From contig CAJTSR010000036.1 of NCBI GenBank assembly GCA_910579035.1, positions 1-19,948 on the forward strand: a stretch of 19,948 bases of DNA, written 5' to 3'. Position numbers and translations under genes: made by a program. The notes beneath the pieces are model-generated. The model ran no database searches. It saw only the letters and a list, made by a program, of their open reading frames with translations, and was not told the origin of the DNA. The stretch comes from an uncultured Muribaculaceae bacterium (GTDB lineage Bacteria > Bacteroidota > Bacteroidia > Bacteroidales > Muribaculaceae). The number at the start of each line of letters is the position of its first letter. Positions within the stretch are counted from its first letter, which is position 1. This document shows, piece after piece, positions 1 to 7,048 of the stretch.

Positions 1-186
1 TATTAGTGACAAAAATAATGCAATTATATACCCGACAACACACAAAAACGCAACAACTTCTGATACAACTTCTTTAGTATGTCCATTTGCAATCTGATAT
101 TTTATGGAATAGTATATTCCAATAATCAGAGTGCATAATACTATAAGAAATAATGTATTTATAAGATAATCTTTCAGCTTACTCAT
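1..186 (-). CDS. Small membrane protein, partial (runs off window)
   Basis: An open frame begins with ATG at 186-184 and continues without a stop to the window edge (62 codons). Its ATG overlaps the TGA of the DNA methyltransferase as ATGA, the usual sign of translational coupling, so it is very likely a real gene of the same operon. The visible protein starts MSKLKDYLIN and has two hydrophobic segments, about residues 9-26 and 44-61, separated by a short polar stretch (KYQIANGHTKEVV). I do not recognise a family. The DNA is AT-rich like the rest of the island. In type III restriction-modification loci the helicase-nuclease (res) gene often follows the methyltransferase, but here a membrane protein comes first; what lies beyond the edge is unknown. 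Confidence 0.7.
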   Translation of the reverse strand, partial: MSKLKDYLINTLFLIVLCTLIIGIYYSIKYQIANGHTKEVVSEVVAFLCVVGYIIALFLSLI

Positions 187-1847
187 TCTTCAAATAGCTT
201 GAGTTGGTTTTCTGAATCTTTTGCTGAGTATGTTTCATCTTTCATCAACTCATCAATATCAATTACAGTATCTGTGTCGACGATTTCGGGAACGGACACG
301 ATGTTGAGGGAATAATCGTCGTGGTCAAACTCGCACGTGTCGAGGAGGACTTTGGGGATTTTCTTGATGGTGATATTCGAGTATTTATTGCGACACTCCG
401 GCTGAAACTTGGTGCAGCAGATTAGGAGTGATTCATCTTCGCCCAATTGGTCGTGAATTGTTTCGAGCATTTCAGCGGTAATGAGTTGGGTGGTGGTGAA
501 TATGAAATCATGCTCCGAGCTGCGGCCTTGCTTCCAATATAGTTCGGCATCAGGCGAGAAAGTGAAGCCCTGATGCTTAGCCATAGCAGCAGCAAGCATA
601 TCAGCATTATAATCCTTGTTGATTACAAGGTTGCCGTATTTATCTTTGTTGAGAAGGCTTGGAGCAAGTTCATAGAACTTAAAGCCGCCGCCACCTTGCC
701 AGTTGTGAGATTTGGAGATACCGCCTTGTTCTCCTTCGATAACTTTCTTCATTCGAACAGCGCAGTGAGTGTAAGCATGGTCTCCTAACTCTACGCCTAT
801 CCATCTGCGTCCCATTTTATGCGCAACAGCTGCAGTAGTACCACTACCAAGAAAACTGTCAAGAACAAGATCTCCGGGCTTGGTGGTAAGCTCTAATATC
901 TTGTCAATTAGAGCTTCCGGTTTTGGATAATCAAATGGGTTCTTCCCAAATAGAATGACACTTTCATCACCTGCACTTTTGTTAGTACCAACATCAGTGA
1001 GTATTGATCGTAAAACCTGATTACCGGACATATATACCCGATGATGTAATGTCCAGCCTTTCTTGGAACGTGTAAGTCGAACAGTACCGTCCTTCAATCC
1101 GTCCTCAATGGTTGCCTGTGATTTTTGGGAATTAATTTTTAGAACTGTTCCATCAGGGCACTTAATAGTTACGGGTATAGAGTTCTTTAGCCCATTGCGA
1201 GCTACAGTATCCCAAAAATAACGATTGCCGTTTTCGTCTATTTCCTTATATCGTTTTTGATATTCTTCACTCTGAGAAACATACCAACGAGGGTGAACCT
1301 CTTTTGATTTGTTTTTCGCATAGACAAGTATATAGTCATGGTCTATTGCAATATATCGTGAATCATTACCACCACCTTTCCGCTTCTGCCAAATCAAATC
1401 ACCAATATAATTGCTTCGCCCAAAAATCTCATCACAGATTATTTTGCAATAGGCGTGCTCATTCTCATCAAGATTAATAAAGAGGACACCGTCTTTAGCA
1501 AGAAGGTCGTAAAGTAGTTGTATTCGACGCTGCATAAGCGAGAGCCATAGACTATGTTCCACACTATCGTCATAGTGCTCAAACGCATTTCCTGTATTAT
1601 ACGGAGGGTCAATGTAGATACATTTCACTGCGCCTTTGAAGTTTTCTTCAAGCGCGCGAAGCGCGAGAAGGTTATCACCGTGGATGAGCATATTTCCCGG
1701 CCACGGTTTACCGTTAGGGAGGGTGCCGGTTTCGACATCCCCAAAACTATATTCCGGGGTGTCAAGGAGCAGACGCGGCTCAATAGCAAGCGGCTCATCC
1801 TCCTTGCCAATCCACGTAAGCTCCAGTTTATTTGGTCGATTTGACAT
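183..1847 (-). CDS. Type III-like site-specific DNA methyltransferase (Mod), beta class
   Basis: A 554-residue adenine/cytosine-N4 type DNA methyltransferase. The catalytic motif DPPY is at residues 80-83 (IDPPYNTG). The SAM-binding motif SFLGSGTT is at about 331-338, followed by RRWIGVELGDHAY. The catalytic motif precedes the SAM motif, with a target-recognition region of roughly 160-300 between them; this is the beta arrangement typical of type III Mod subunits. The WQGGGGFKFYEL stretch (about 383-393) and the C-terminal tail resemble Mod proteins that partner a Res helicase-nuclease, but no res gene is in the window. The gene overlaps the upstream membrane gene by 20 nt and the downstream one by ATGA. 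The DNA encoding the recognition region looks more AT-rich than the two ends of the gene. Methyltransferase activity is well supported; target base, site and restriction partner are not visible. Confidence 0.9.
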   Translation of the reverse strand: MSNRPNKLELTWIGKEDEPLAIEPRLLLDTPEYSFGDVETGTLPNGKPWPGNMLIHGDNLLALRALEENFKGAVKCIYIDPPYNTGNAFEHYDDSVEHSLWLSLMQRRIQLLYDLLAKDGVLFINLDENEHAYCKIICDEIFGRSNYIGDLIWQKRKGGGNDSRYIAIDHDYILVYAKNKSKEVHPRWYVSQSEEYQKRYKEIDENGNRYFWDTVARNGLKNSIPVTIKCPDGTVLKINSQKSQATIEDGLKDGTVRLTRSKKGWTLHHRVYMSGNQVLRSILTDVGTNKSAGDESVILFGKNPFDYPKPEALIDKILELTTKPGDLVLDSFLGSGTTAAVAHKMGRRWIGVELGDHAYTHCAVRMKKVIEGEQGGISKSHNWQGGGGFKFYELAPSLLNKDKYGNLVINKDYNADMLAAAMAKHQGFTFSPDAELYWKQGRSSEHDFIFTTTQLITAEMLETIHDQLGEDESLLICCTKFQPECRNKYSNITIKKIPKVLLDTCEFDHDDYSLNIVSVPEIVDTDTVIDIDELMKDETYSAKDSENQLKLFEE

Positions 1848-2703
1848 ATTTAGCCAAATTAGTTTCTAAATTATTAATTTCTTTCTCAAAAAACATTTTA
1901 CCCTTTTGTTGAAGTTCTTTGAAGTTCAGCGAATAAACAAGCTGTTCGATTATTTTAGCTTCTAATTCAGACTCATCAATAATAGAAAAGTCTAAATCCC
2001 GTATTATAGTCCAAATGCGAGTAAAAGTATTAGTCGAATTTTTGATTGAATCTTTATAATTCGATGCGCTGTTATTGAAAAAGTCGCTAATTGCAACTGG
2101 ATCATAAGAATCAAATTGGTTTCTACATTCTTTTGGAATTGATAAGGTCAATAGCCATTTGATATCATCAGATAATGCATTTATGGATTCCTGAAAACTT
2201 GAAATATAATCTATAAACTCAATCGCATTTTGTGATTTTAATAATGACAAACTTAACTCTAATCTATAATTTGATAGATTAGATATGTTAATTCTATTTG
2301 TTATTTCGGGCAAAATAGTATCACGCTTGACTTGAGGCCATACTAATGAAGGCAAAGAAATAATAAAACCGATATCAAGTGCCTTTAGATAATCCAAAAA
2401 TTTGGTGTTAGCATCGTCAATGTGTTGTCTGTTAAATTGATAATTTAATACAGCAACTTGTAATTTGCGGTTGTCTTGGGACTCTAATTTATTTAACCTT
2501 ATGGATCGAGCTGTTATTATTATCATACCTAAAGACGCAATTGCGGCTAAATAAGTGGATCAAAAAATAGCCCAATTAGATGGATTTTCCCAGGATTTGT
2601 GAGGAGCATTAAAACTATAGAAATAATTTATACAGATGGGTAGAAACAATAAAATCATTAGGATTATTGATGCCCAACAATATTTTTTTAACGTATTCTT
2701 CAT
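1828..2703 (-). pseudogene. Membrane-anchored protein upstream of Mod, interrupted by in-frame TGA
   Basis: Reading from ATG at 2703, preceded by a good GGAGA ribosome site, gives 47 codons and then TGA at 2562-2560. The same frame then stays open for 243 codons to the stop at 1828. Joined, it would be a 291-codon protein. A first membrane helix lies at about residues 8-29 (ASIILMILLFLPICINYF). A second, WAIF-stop-STYLAAIASLGMIIIT, is cut by the stop. A polar cytoplasmic region of about 220 residues follows. The context WAIF*STYL suggests TGG (Trp) mutated to TGA. An internal ATG at 2526 could give a 232-residue product lacking the anchor. No family is recognised for the soluble part. It overlaps the methyltransferase start by 20 nt, so it belongs to that operon. 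It may be a real nonsense allele or a sequencing error. Confidence 0.7.
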
Positions 2704-2885
2704 ACTATTCTCCAATGTACGGTTATTAACTTGGATTGTTTAATCTTTTGTGCGATCATTGCTTCGACTTTGGCGAGAAGGGTTTCATTTGACAAATAAG
2801 TTTTGGTGCAGATATGCGGGGCTGACCGATGCCTTTAAGTGGCTGCTGGTGTTAGGTTGTGGTGATATTTCCGGTCATTACGCAT
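2700..2885 (-). pseudogene. Possible small leader ORF with in-frame TAA
   Basis: ATG at 2885, about 16 nt after a good -7 promoter box, opens a frame that reads MRNDRKYHHNLTPAAT, meets TAA at 2837-2835, and then continues open for 44 codons (including NETLLAKVEAMIAQKIKQS) to a TGA at 2702-2700. That TGA overlaps the ATG of the next gene (ATGA), as at other junctions of this operon. This suggests either a small 61-residue gene broken by one nonsense change or the 3' remnant of a decayed gene. The protein is basic and has no recognised family. Chance openness over 44 codons is quite possible, so this is a weak call. Confidence 0.3.
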
Positions 2886-2900
2886 ATGATGCTTAGATTA

Positions 2901-2908
2901 CAAAGTTA
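2901..2908 (-). promoter_or_regulatory. -7 promoter box for the methyltransferase island
   Basis: On the minus strand this reads TAACTTTG, an exact match to the Bacteroidetes -7 consensus TAnnTTTG, about 16 nt upstream of the putative leader ATG at 2885. A clean TTTG at -33 is not present. It would drive leftward transcription into the membrane gene and Mod. Confidence 0.5.
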
Positions 2909-2998
2909 ATTATTTTTTGCAAGATTAGTGGTATGCGAGCCTAAAAATCCGCATTTGATTCAAATGAATATGGTACGCTGTCGCGGATTATATTGGAT

Positions 2999-3037
2999 AA
3001 GCGGGCATTGGTGTCGGAGTGACACCAATGCCCGCTT
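2999..3037 (-). terminator. Terminator hairpin at the end of the thiamine operon
   Basis: A perfect 17-bp inverted repeat, AAGCGGGCATTGGTGTC and its complement, around a 5-nt loop. It lies about 20 nt past the thiD stop. The longer T run (TTTTG) is on the plus-strand side, but the hairpin is strong enough to act on leftward transcripts. It separates the thiamine operon from the methyltransferase island. Confidence 0.75.
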
Positions 3038-3057
3038 TTGTTGGTTGTTGGGGCGGG

Positions 3058-3876
3058 TTATTGCCAAAAGGCGTGGAAGTGGTGGACGGGTCCGTGGCCG
3101 TGGCCTATGGTGTAGTCGGCTCCGGCTTCGATGGCGGCTGCGATGTAGTTTTTGGCGAGTGTGGCCGCGCGGTCGAGATCGTGGCCGTGGGCGAGGAAGG
3201 CGGCGAATGCCGACGACAGCGTGCAGCCTGTGCCGTGGGTGTTGACAGTGCTGCTGCGGCGCGATTTGAGCATGAGGTGCTGCCCGCTTTCGGCGTTGTA
3301 GAACACGTCGATTAGCTCGTCGTCGTGGAGATGTCCGGCCTTGAGCAGTACTGAGATTCCGCCGCATCGTTCCGAGAGCCTTTTGGCGGCGTCGGGCAGC
3401 GATTCCTGCGATTTTATCTTTTCGCCGAGAAGAAGTTCTGCCTCGGGTATGTTGGGCGTTATCACCCGTACGTGCGGTATGAGTTCGTCGCGGAGTGTTG
3501 CCACGGCGTCTGCTTCGAGCAGGGGGTCGCCGGAGGTGGCTACCATCACGGGGTCGAGCACGATGTTTTTTATCGGATATCGGGCGAGGGTGTGGCGTAC
3601 GGCGCGTATGAGTTCGCTCGAATGTAGCATGCCTATCTTGATTGCGTCGGCGCCTATGTCGTCGAGTACCGAGCGTATCTGGCCTGTAACGAAGTCGACG
3701 GGTATGGGGTGGACGCCTGTCACACCTACGGTGTTTTCGTCGACTACCGCGACAACGGCCGAGGCTCCGTAGCAGCCGCAGGCTGCGAATGTTTTGAGGT
3801 CGGCTTGCAGGCCGGCGCCTCCGCTGGGGTCGCTGCCTGCGATAGTGAGGGCGCGACGATATGTTTTCTTGTTCAT
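3058..3876 (-). CDS. thiD: Hydroxymethylpyrimidine kinase / phosphomethylpyrimidine kinase
   Basis: ThiD phosphorylates HMP and HMP-phosphate to HMP-pyrophosphate, the pyrimidine donor for thiamine phosphate synthesis, in the cytoplasm. The protein is a ribokinase-fold enzyme: the N-terminal TIAGSDPSGGAGLQADLKTF (about 11-30), VLDPVMVATSGDPLL in the middle, and NTHGTGCTLSSA (about 222-233) with the anion-hole GTGC and catalytic region. The start at 3876 is chosen because its ATG overlaps the tenA stop as ATGA and gives 272 residues, the usual ThiD length; in-frame ATGs further upstream (3885, 3936) lie inside tenA. The C-terminus is unusually histidine-rich (GHGHGPVHHFHAFWQ). It is the last gene of the thiamine operon, directly after tenA, which fits pyrimidine salvage. 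Confidence 0.95.
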   Translation of the reverse strand: MNKKTYRRALTIAGSDPSGGAGLQADLKTFAACGCYGASAVVAVVDENTVGVTGVHPIPVDFVTGQIRSVLDDIGADAIKIGMLHSSELIRAVRHTLARYPIKNIVLDPVMVATSGDPLLEADAVATLRDELIPHVRVITPNIPEAELLLGEKIKSQESLPDAAKRLSERCGGISVLLKAGHLHDDELIDVFYNAESGQHLMLKSRRSSTVNTHGTGCTLSSAFAAFLAHGHDLDRAATLAKNYIAAAIEAGADYTIGHGHGPVHHFHAFWQ

Positions 3877-4523
3877 ATTTTCCATTTTTCGAGATTCCAC
3901 GCGCTGTCCCAGAACAGCCATTCCATCTTTGTGCATAGCACGAAGATCTCTGTCATGGCGGCTCTTGTTTCAGGCGAGGCTGTTTGTGCGAGTTCGTCGC
4001 AGATGGCGATTGCACGTTGGGTCGATGCTTCGAATGCGGGGTCGGCATAGGTGTCGATCCAAGCCTTGTATGGGTTGGCGCTGTCGGTACAGGCTTTATA
4101 GATTGTTTCGCCTACCTTCTGGTATACCCAGAAGCAGGGCAGCACGGCGGCGGCTTCCACTTCTACCGGGGCGTATGACTGTGCTTTGAGAACGGAGGTG
4201 TAGAGTGTGCAGGCGGGTGTCATCGCCGCCGGCTTGTCTTCGTTTGTAGAGAGATAGCTTTCGTGGAGTGCTTTCTCCACAGCCACGCCGTCGGCGGCAA
4301 AACCCACGAAGTCGGCCGCGTGCGAGCTGTCCCTGAGCCTTGATGCGATATGGGACAGCACCCTGAAGTACTCTCCGATATACAGCGAGTCCTGCGCGAT
4401 ATAGTGCATGAACCTTTGTCGCGACAGGCTGCCGTCGGCAAGGCCGCGCACAAAAGGCTGGTTTATGATTTGTTCGTATACCGGGGCGGCGGCAGCCCAG
4501 GCTTCATCGCTCCATTTTTTCAT
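3873..4523 (-). CDS. tenA: TenA family aminopyrimidine aminohydrolase
   Basis: TenA-type enzymes hydrolyse 4-amino-5-aminomethyl-2-methylpyrimidine to HMP, salvaging degraded thiamine, and can also show thiaminase II activity. The protein is 216 residues, the usual size, and all-helical. Asp45 (YIAQDSLYIGEY), Cys130 (AAVLPCFWVYQKVG) and Glu201 (KMEWLFWDSAW) match the family's catalytic Asp, Cys and Glu. The ATG overlaps the upstream methyltransferase stop (ATGA), and its own stop overlaps the thiD start in the same way. Presence of the catalytic Cys favours the bacterial TenA-C class. Its pairing with thiD in an operon without thiC suggests a salvage role. Confidence 0.93.
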   Translation of the reverse strand: MKKWSDEAWAAAAPVYEQIINQPFVRGLADGSLSRQRFMHYIAQDSLYIGEYFRVLSHIASRLRDSSHAADFVGFAADGVAVEKALHESYLSTNEDKPAAMTPACTLYTSVLKAQSYAPVEVEAAAVLPCFWVYQKVGETIYKACTDSANPYKAWIDTYADPAFEASTQRAIAICDELAQTASPETRAAMTEIFVLCTKMEWLFWDSAWNLEKWKI

Positions 4524-5230
4524 ATCTTTGATGGTTTGTATGCCGTTATTGCCACATAGTCGCCACTGCCGTAGCCCTCTATGGGCTGCTCTTCCACGAG
4601 GTTGGAATTAAGCGGGTGGGCGGTTAGAGTCTGGGTAAATTCAAGACCGGTGAATCCGGCATCGGTCAGCATCTGTATTTTTTCGGCAGTTGTGCGCCAG
4701 TTGGCGGCATTGACAAATTCGATAGGGTAGGGGTTTGCCGGATATGCTCCTTCGAGCAGCGGGTGGTCCCAAGTACCGAGCGCTTTGGCGAGGTTGTACA
4801 ATATGCCGTATGAGCTTTCTTTTGGCACGTCGATGAGTATTATGCGTCCGCCTTCGGGCAGTGTCGCGAAAGCTTTCGCTATTACTTCGGCAAGAGGCGC
4901 TATGTAGCTCGGTGTGCCGTTGAAAAGAATTGTGTCATAGTCATTGGTGCCGAAATCGGCATCTTCGGCTTTGGCTACAGTCACGTCCATGCCGCGATTG
5001 CGTGCTATGGCGGCCATGCCTTCCGACGGCTCTATGCCGTTGCGAATGTCGATGCCGCGTTCGTCGCGCAGTATCTTCTCGAACAGGCCGCTGCCGCAGC
5101 CTACCGAGAGCACTCTTCCGGCATCCTTTAGCACGGAGGCCACGAGGTTTACCTAGGAGTAAAGCACGTTGCGGTTGTCGAGAAACCAGGCATCATAAGC
5201 CGGGGCGTATTCGTCGAATCCTTTTCCCAT
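4520..5230 (-). pseudogene. Class I SAM-dependent methyltransferase, interrupted by in-frame TAG
   Basis: The natural start is ATG at 5230 (MGKGFDEYAPAYDAWFL), 5 nt after the thiF stop. After 25 codons the frame meets TAG at 5155-5153 and then stays open to 4520 (237 codons in all). The context NVLYS*VNLVASVLKDAG suggests GAG (Glu) changed to TAG. Downstream is a clear Rossmann methyltransferase: motif I RVLSVGCGSGLFEKIL, an acidic residue at the end of the second strand (GIEPSEGM), and DYDTILFNGTPSYI and GGRIILIDVP further on. The substrate is unknown; it is not a standard thiamine enzyme. A GTG at 5143 with AGG about 9 nt upstream could allow re-initiation and a 207-residue product starting just before motif I, missing the N-terminal helix. 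Overlap with tenA (ATGA) keeps it within the operon. Confidence 0.75.
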
Positions 5231-5235
5231 TTTAT

Positions 5236-5934
5236 TTAGAATTCAAATATGTTTGTTTCGAGAGTCTTTAAATCGATGGTGAACAGGCGGCCGTCGAGAG
5301 TGTCGCCGAATCCGCATATCATTTTTATGGCCTCGTTGGCCTGTAGGGCGCCTACCACGCCCGGAACGGCACCGAGCACTCCTGCCGAAGCGGCAGGCTT
5401 GGCGGCGAGAGCGTCGCGGTCGGGGTAGAGCGAGGTATATCGTAGCTGCCTGCTGCCGTTCATCACTGCGAGCTGGCCTCCGAACGCCCCTATCGAACCG
5501 TATACCCACGGCTTGCCTTCGGCAGCGCAGGCTTCGTCGATGAGGTAGCGTGTGGCGAAATTGTCGCAGCAGTCCGTCACTATGTCGTACTGCCGTATGA
5601 TTTCGCGGGCATTCTCTGGTTGCAGGCCGAGGGGGTAGGTGTCGAGCACTGTGTGAGCCGACATTGCTGCAAGCCGCTTTCTGGCGCAGTCGGTTTTCGG
5701 AAGCCCTGTTTCGGCCTCGGTGTAGAGCGTCTGGCGCTGCAGGTTGCTGAGGCTCACGGTGTCGGGGTCGCATAGCCCTATGCGGCCCACTCCGGCTCCG
5801 GCAAGGTAGGTTGCCACGGGCGCGCCGAGGCCGCCGAGTCCTACTATGAGCACGGAGGCTTTCGCGAGTCTTTTTTGTCCTTCCGGGCCTATTTCCGGAA
5901 GAATGAGCTGCCGGGCGTAGCGTTCGTTATTCAT
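5236..5934 (-). CDS. thiF: ThiS adenylyltransferase (ThiF/HesA/MoeB family)
   Basis: This E1-like enzyme adenylates the C-terminal Gly-Gly of ThiS so that sulfur can be added for thiazole synthesis. Visible motifs are the arginine-containing N-terminus ERYARQL, the nucleotide-binding VGLGGLGAP (31-39), the acidic CDPDTVSLSNLQRQ (55-68), and DCCDNFATRYLID, in which Asp124 matches the catalytic Asp. Length is 232 residues, at the short end for the family. The zinc-binding CxxC pairs of E. coli ThiF are absent: the region around LRYTSLYPDRDALAAKPAASAGVLG has no cysteines, so this is the zinc-free type that I recall from other Bacteroidetes. Its ATG overlaps the thiH stop by one base (TGATG). MoeB is an alternative by sequence, but context makes ThiF the likely role. 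Confidence 0.92.
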   Translation of the reverse strand: MNNERYARQLILPEIGPEGQKRLAKASVLIVGLGGLGAPVATYLAGAGVGRIGLCDPDTVSLSNLQRQTLYTEAETGLPKTDCARKRLAAMSAHTVLDTYPLGLQPENAREIIRQYDIVTDCCDNFATRYLIDEACAAEGKPWVYGSIGAFGGQLAVMNGSRQLRYTSLYPDRDALAAKPAASAGVLGAVPGVVGALQANEAIKMICGFGDTLDGRLFTIDLKTLETNIFEF

Positions 5935-7043
5935 CAGTCAAAAATTTTGTCCCAGTCTTTCCATACCACTTCCACGCCGCGTGCCTTGAGATCGGATTCT
6001 ACCTGCGCCGGTGTGCGCTCGTCGCTTACCGAGAACTGCTCGAGAGCCTGCGGATAAGTGTGGTAGCCGCCCGGTTCTGTTTTCGAGCCGGCGCTCATCG
6101 ATGTGGCTCCGAGAGTCGCTATGTTGTTGCGGAACTCGGGGCATTCGCGAGTGGAGAAGGATATGTCCACGTCGTGGTCGAATATGCGGAATGCGAAGGT
6201 GAGCTGGGCGAGTTCGCGGTCGCTCATTACCACGTTGGGCTGGAAATGGCCTTCCGACGGACGCATACGCGGGAAATTGACGCTGTAGCGTGTGCGCCAG
6301 TAGTTTTTGCGGAGGTAGAGCAGGTGGCGTGCCATCATTGTCACATCGGTGCGCCAGTCTTCAAGACCTATCAGCACACCCATGCCGATTTTGTGCACTC
6401 CGGCCTGCCCCATGCGGTCGAATCCGTTGACACGCCATTCAAAGTTCGATTTCATTCCTGCCGGGTGGTATGTTTTGTACCTCTCGCGGTGGTAGGTTTC
6501 CTGAAAGCAGACCACGCCGTTAAGCCCCGACTCGGTAAGGCGCCGGTAATCCTCGGCCGGCAGCGGCATCACCTCGATTGTCAGGTTGCTGAAGTATGGG
6601 CGGCACACGCGTAATGCCTCCTCGAGATAGTCGGTGCCGGCCACACGCGGATTTTCGCCCGTGACGAGCAGCAGGTTCTCAAACGGGCCGAGTTCGCGTA
6701 TCGCCTTGCACTCGTTCTCTATTTCGGCGGGTGTGAGAACCACGCGAGGGAACTTGTTGTGGCGGTTGAACCCGCAGTATACGCAGGAATTGGTGCAGGA
6801 GTTGGTGATATACAGCGGTATGTACATTCCGATGGTGCGCCCGAAGCGCATCTGCGTTAGCTCTCGGCTGCGCAGTGCCATCTGTTCGAGATATGGGGCG
6901 GCGGCAGGGGATATAAGGGCCATGAAGTCCTCAATGCCGGGATTGCGGGCTGAGAGCGCCCGCTCTACGTCGGCCGCCGTCTTGGCTGATATGCGGGCGG
7001 TTGTTTCGTCCCAGTCGTACTTTTCTAATTCGTCGGAGAACAT
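5934..7043 (-). CDS. thiH: 2-iminoacetate synthase (tyrosine lyase)
   Basis: ThiH is a radical SAM enzyme that cleaves tyrosine to dehydroglycine (2-iminoacetate) and p-cresol, supplying the glycine-derived part of the thiazole in anaerobic thiamine synthesis. The radical SAM cluster motif CTNSCVYC is at residues 83-90 (C83, C87, C90), followed by GFNRHNKFPR. LLLVTGENPRVAG and VMPLPAEDYRRLTESGLNGV are typical ThiH segments. The 369-residue length matches the family. It follows thiG with a gap of 5 nt; in many thiamine operons of Bacteroidetes I would expect thiC at or near this junction. Use of ThiH rather than the oxygen-dependent ThiO fits an anaerobe. Confidence 0.96.
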   Translation of the reverse strand: MFSDELEKYDWDETTARISAKTAADVERALSARNPGIEDFMALISPAAAPYLEQMALRSRELTQMRFGRTIGMYIPLYITNSCTNSCVYCGFNRHNKFPRVVLTPAEIENECKAIRELGPFENLLLVTGENPRVAGTDYLEEALRVCRPYFSNLTIEVMPLPAEDYRRLTESGLNGVVCFQETYHRERYKTYHPAGMKSNFEWRVNGFDRMGQAGVHKIGMGVLIGLEDWRTDVTMMARHLLYLRKNYWRTRYSVNFPRMRPSEGHFQPNVVMSDRELAQLTFAFRIFDHDVDISFSTRECPEFRNNIATLGATSMSAGSKTEPGGYHTYPQALEQFSVSDERTPAQVESDLKARGVEVVWKDWDKIFD

Positions 7044-7048
7044 GGCGC

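Noticed and set aside
2960..3367. Arginine-rich minus-strand open frame within the end of thiD
   Set aside because: It is an out-of-frame reading of thiD; the Arg/His/Pro-rich composition is typical of a shifted GC-rich frame.
2560..5155. Recoding of TGA, TAG or TAA as sense codons
   Set aside because: Other genes in the window end normally with TGA, TAG and TAA, often in ATGA overlaps, and no selenocysteine-type structure was noticed after the TGA. Simple nonsense changes or errors explain the three sites better.
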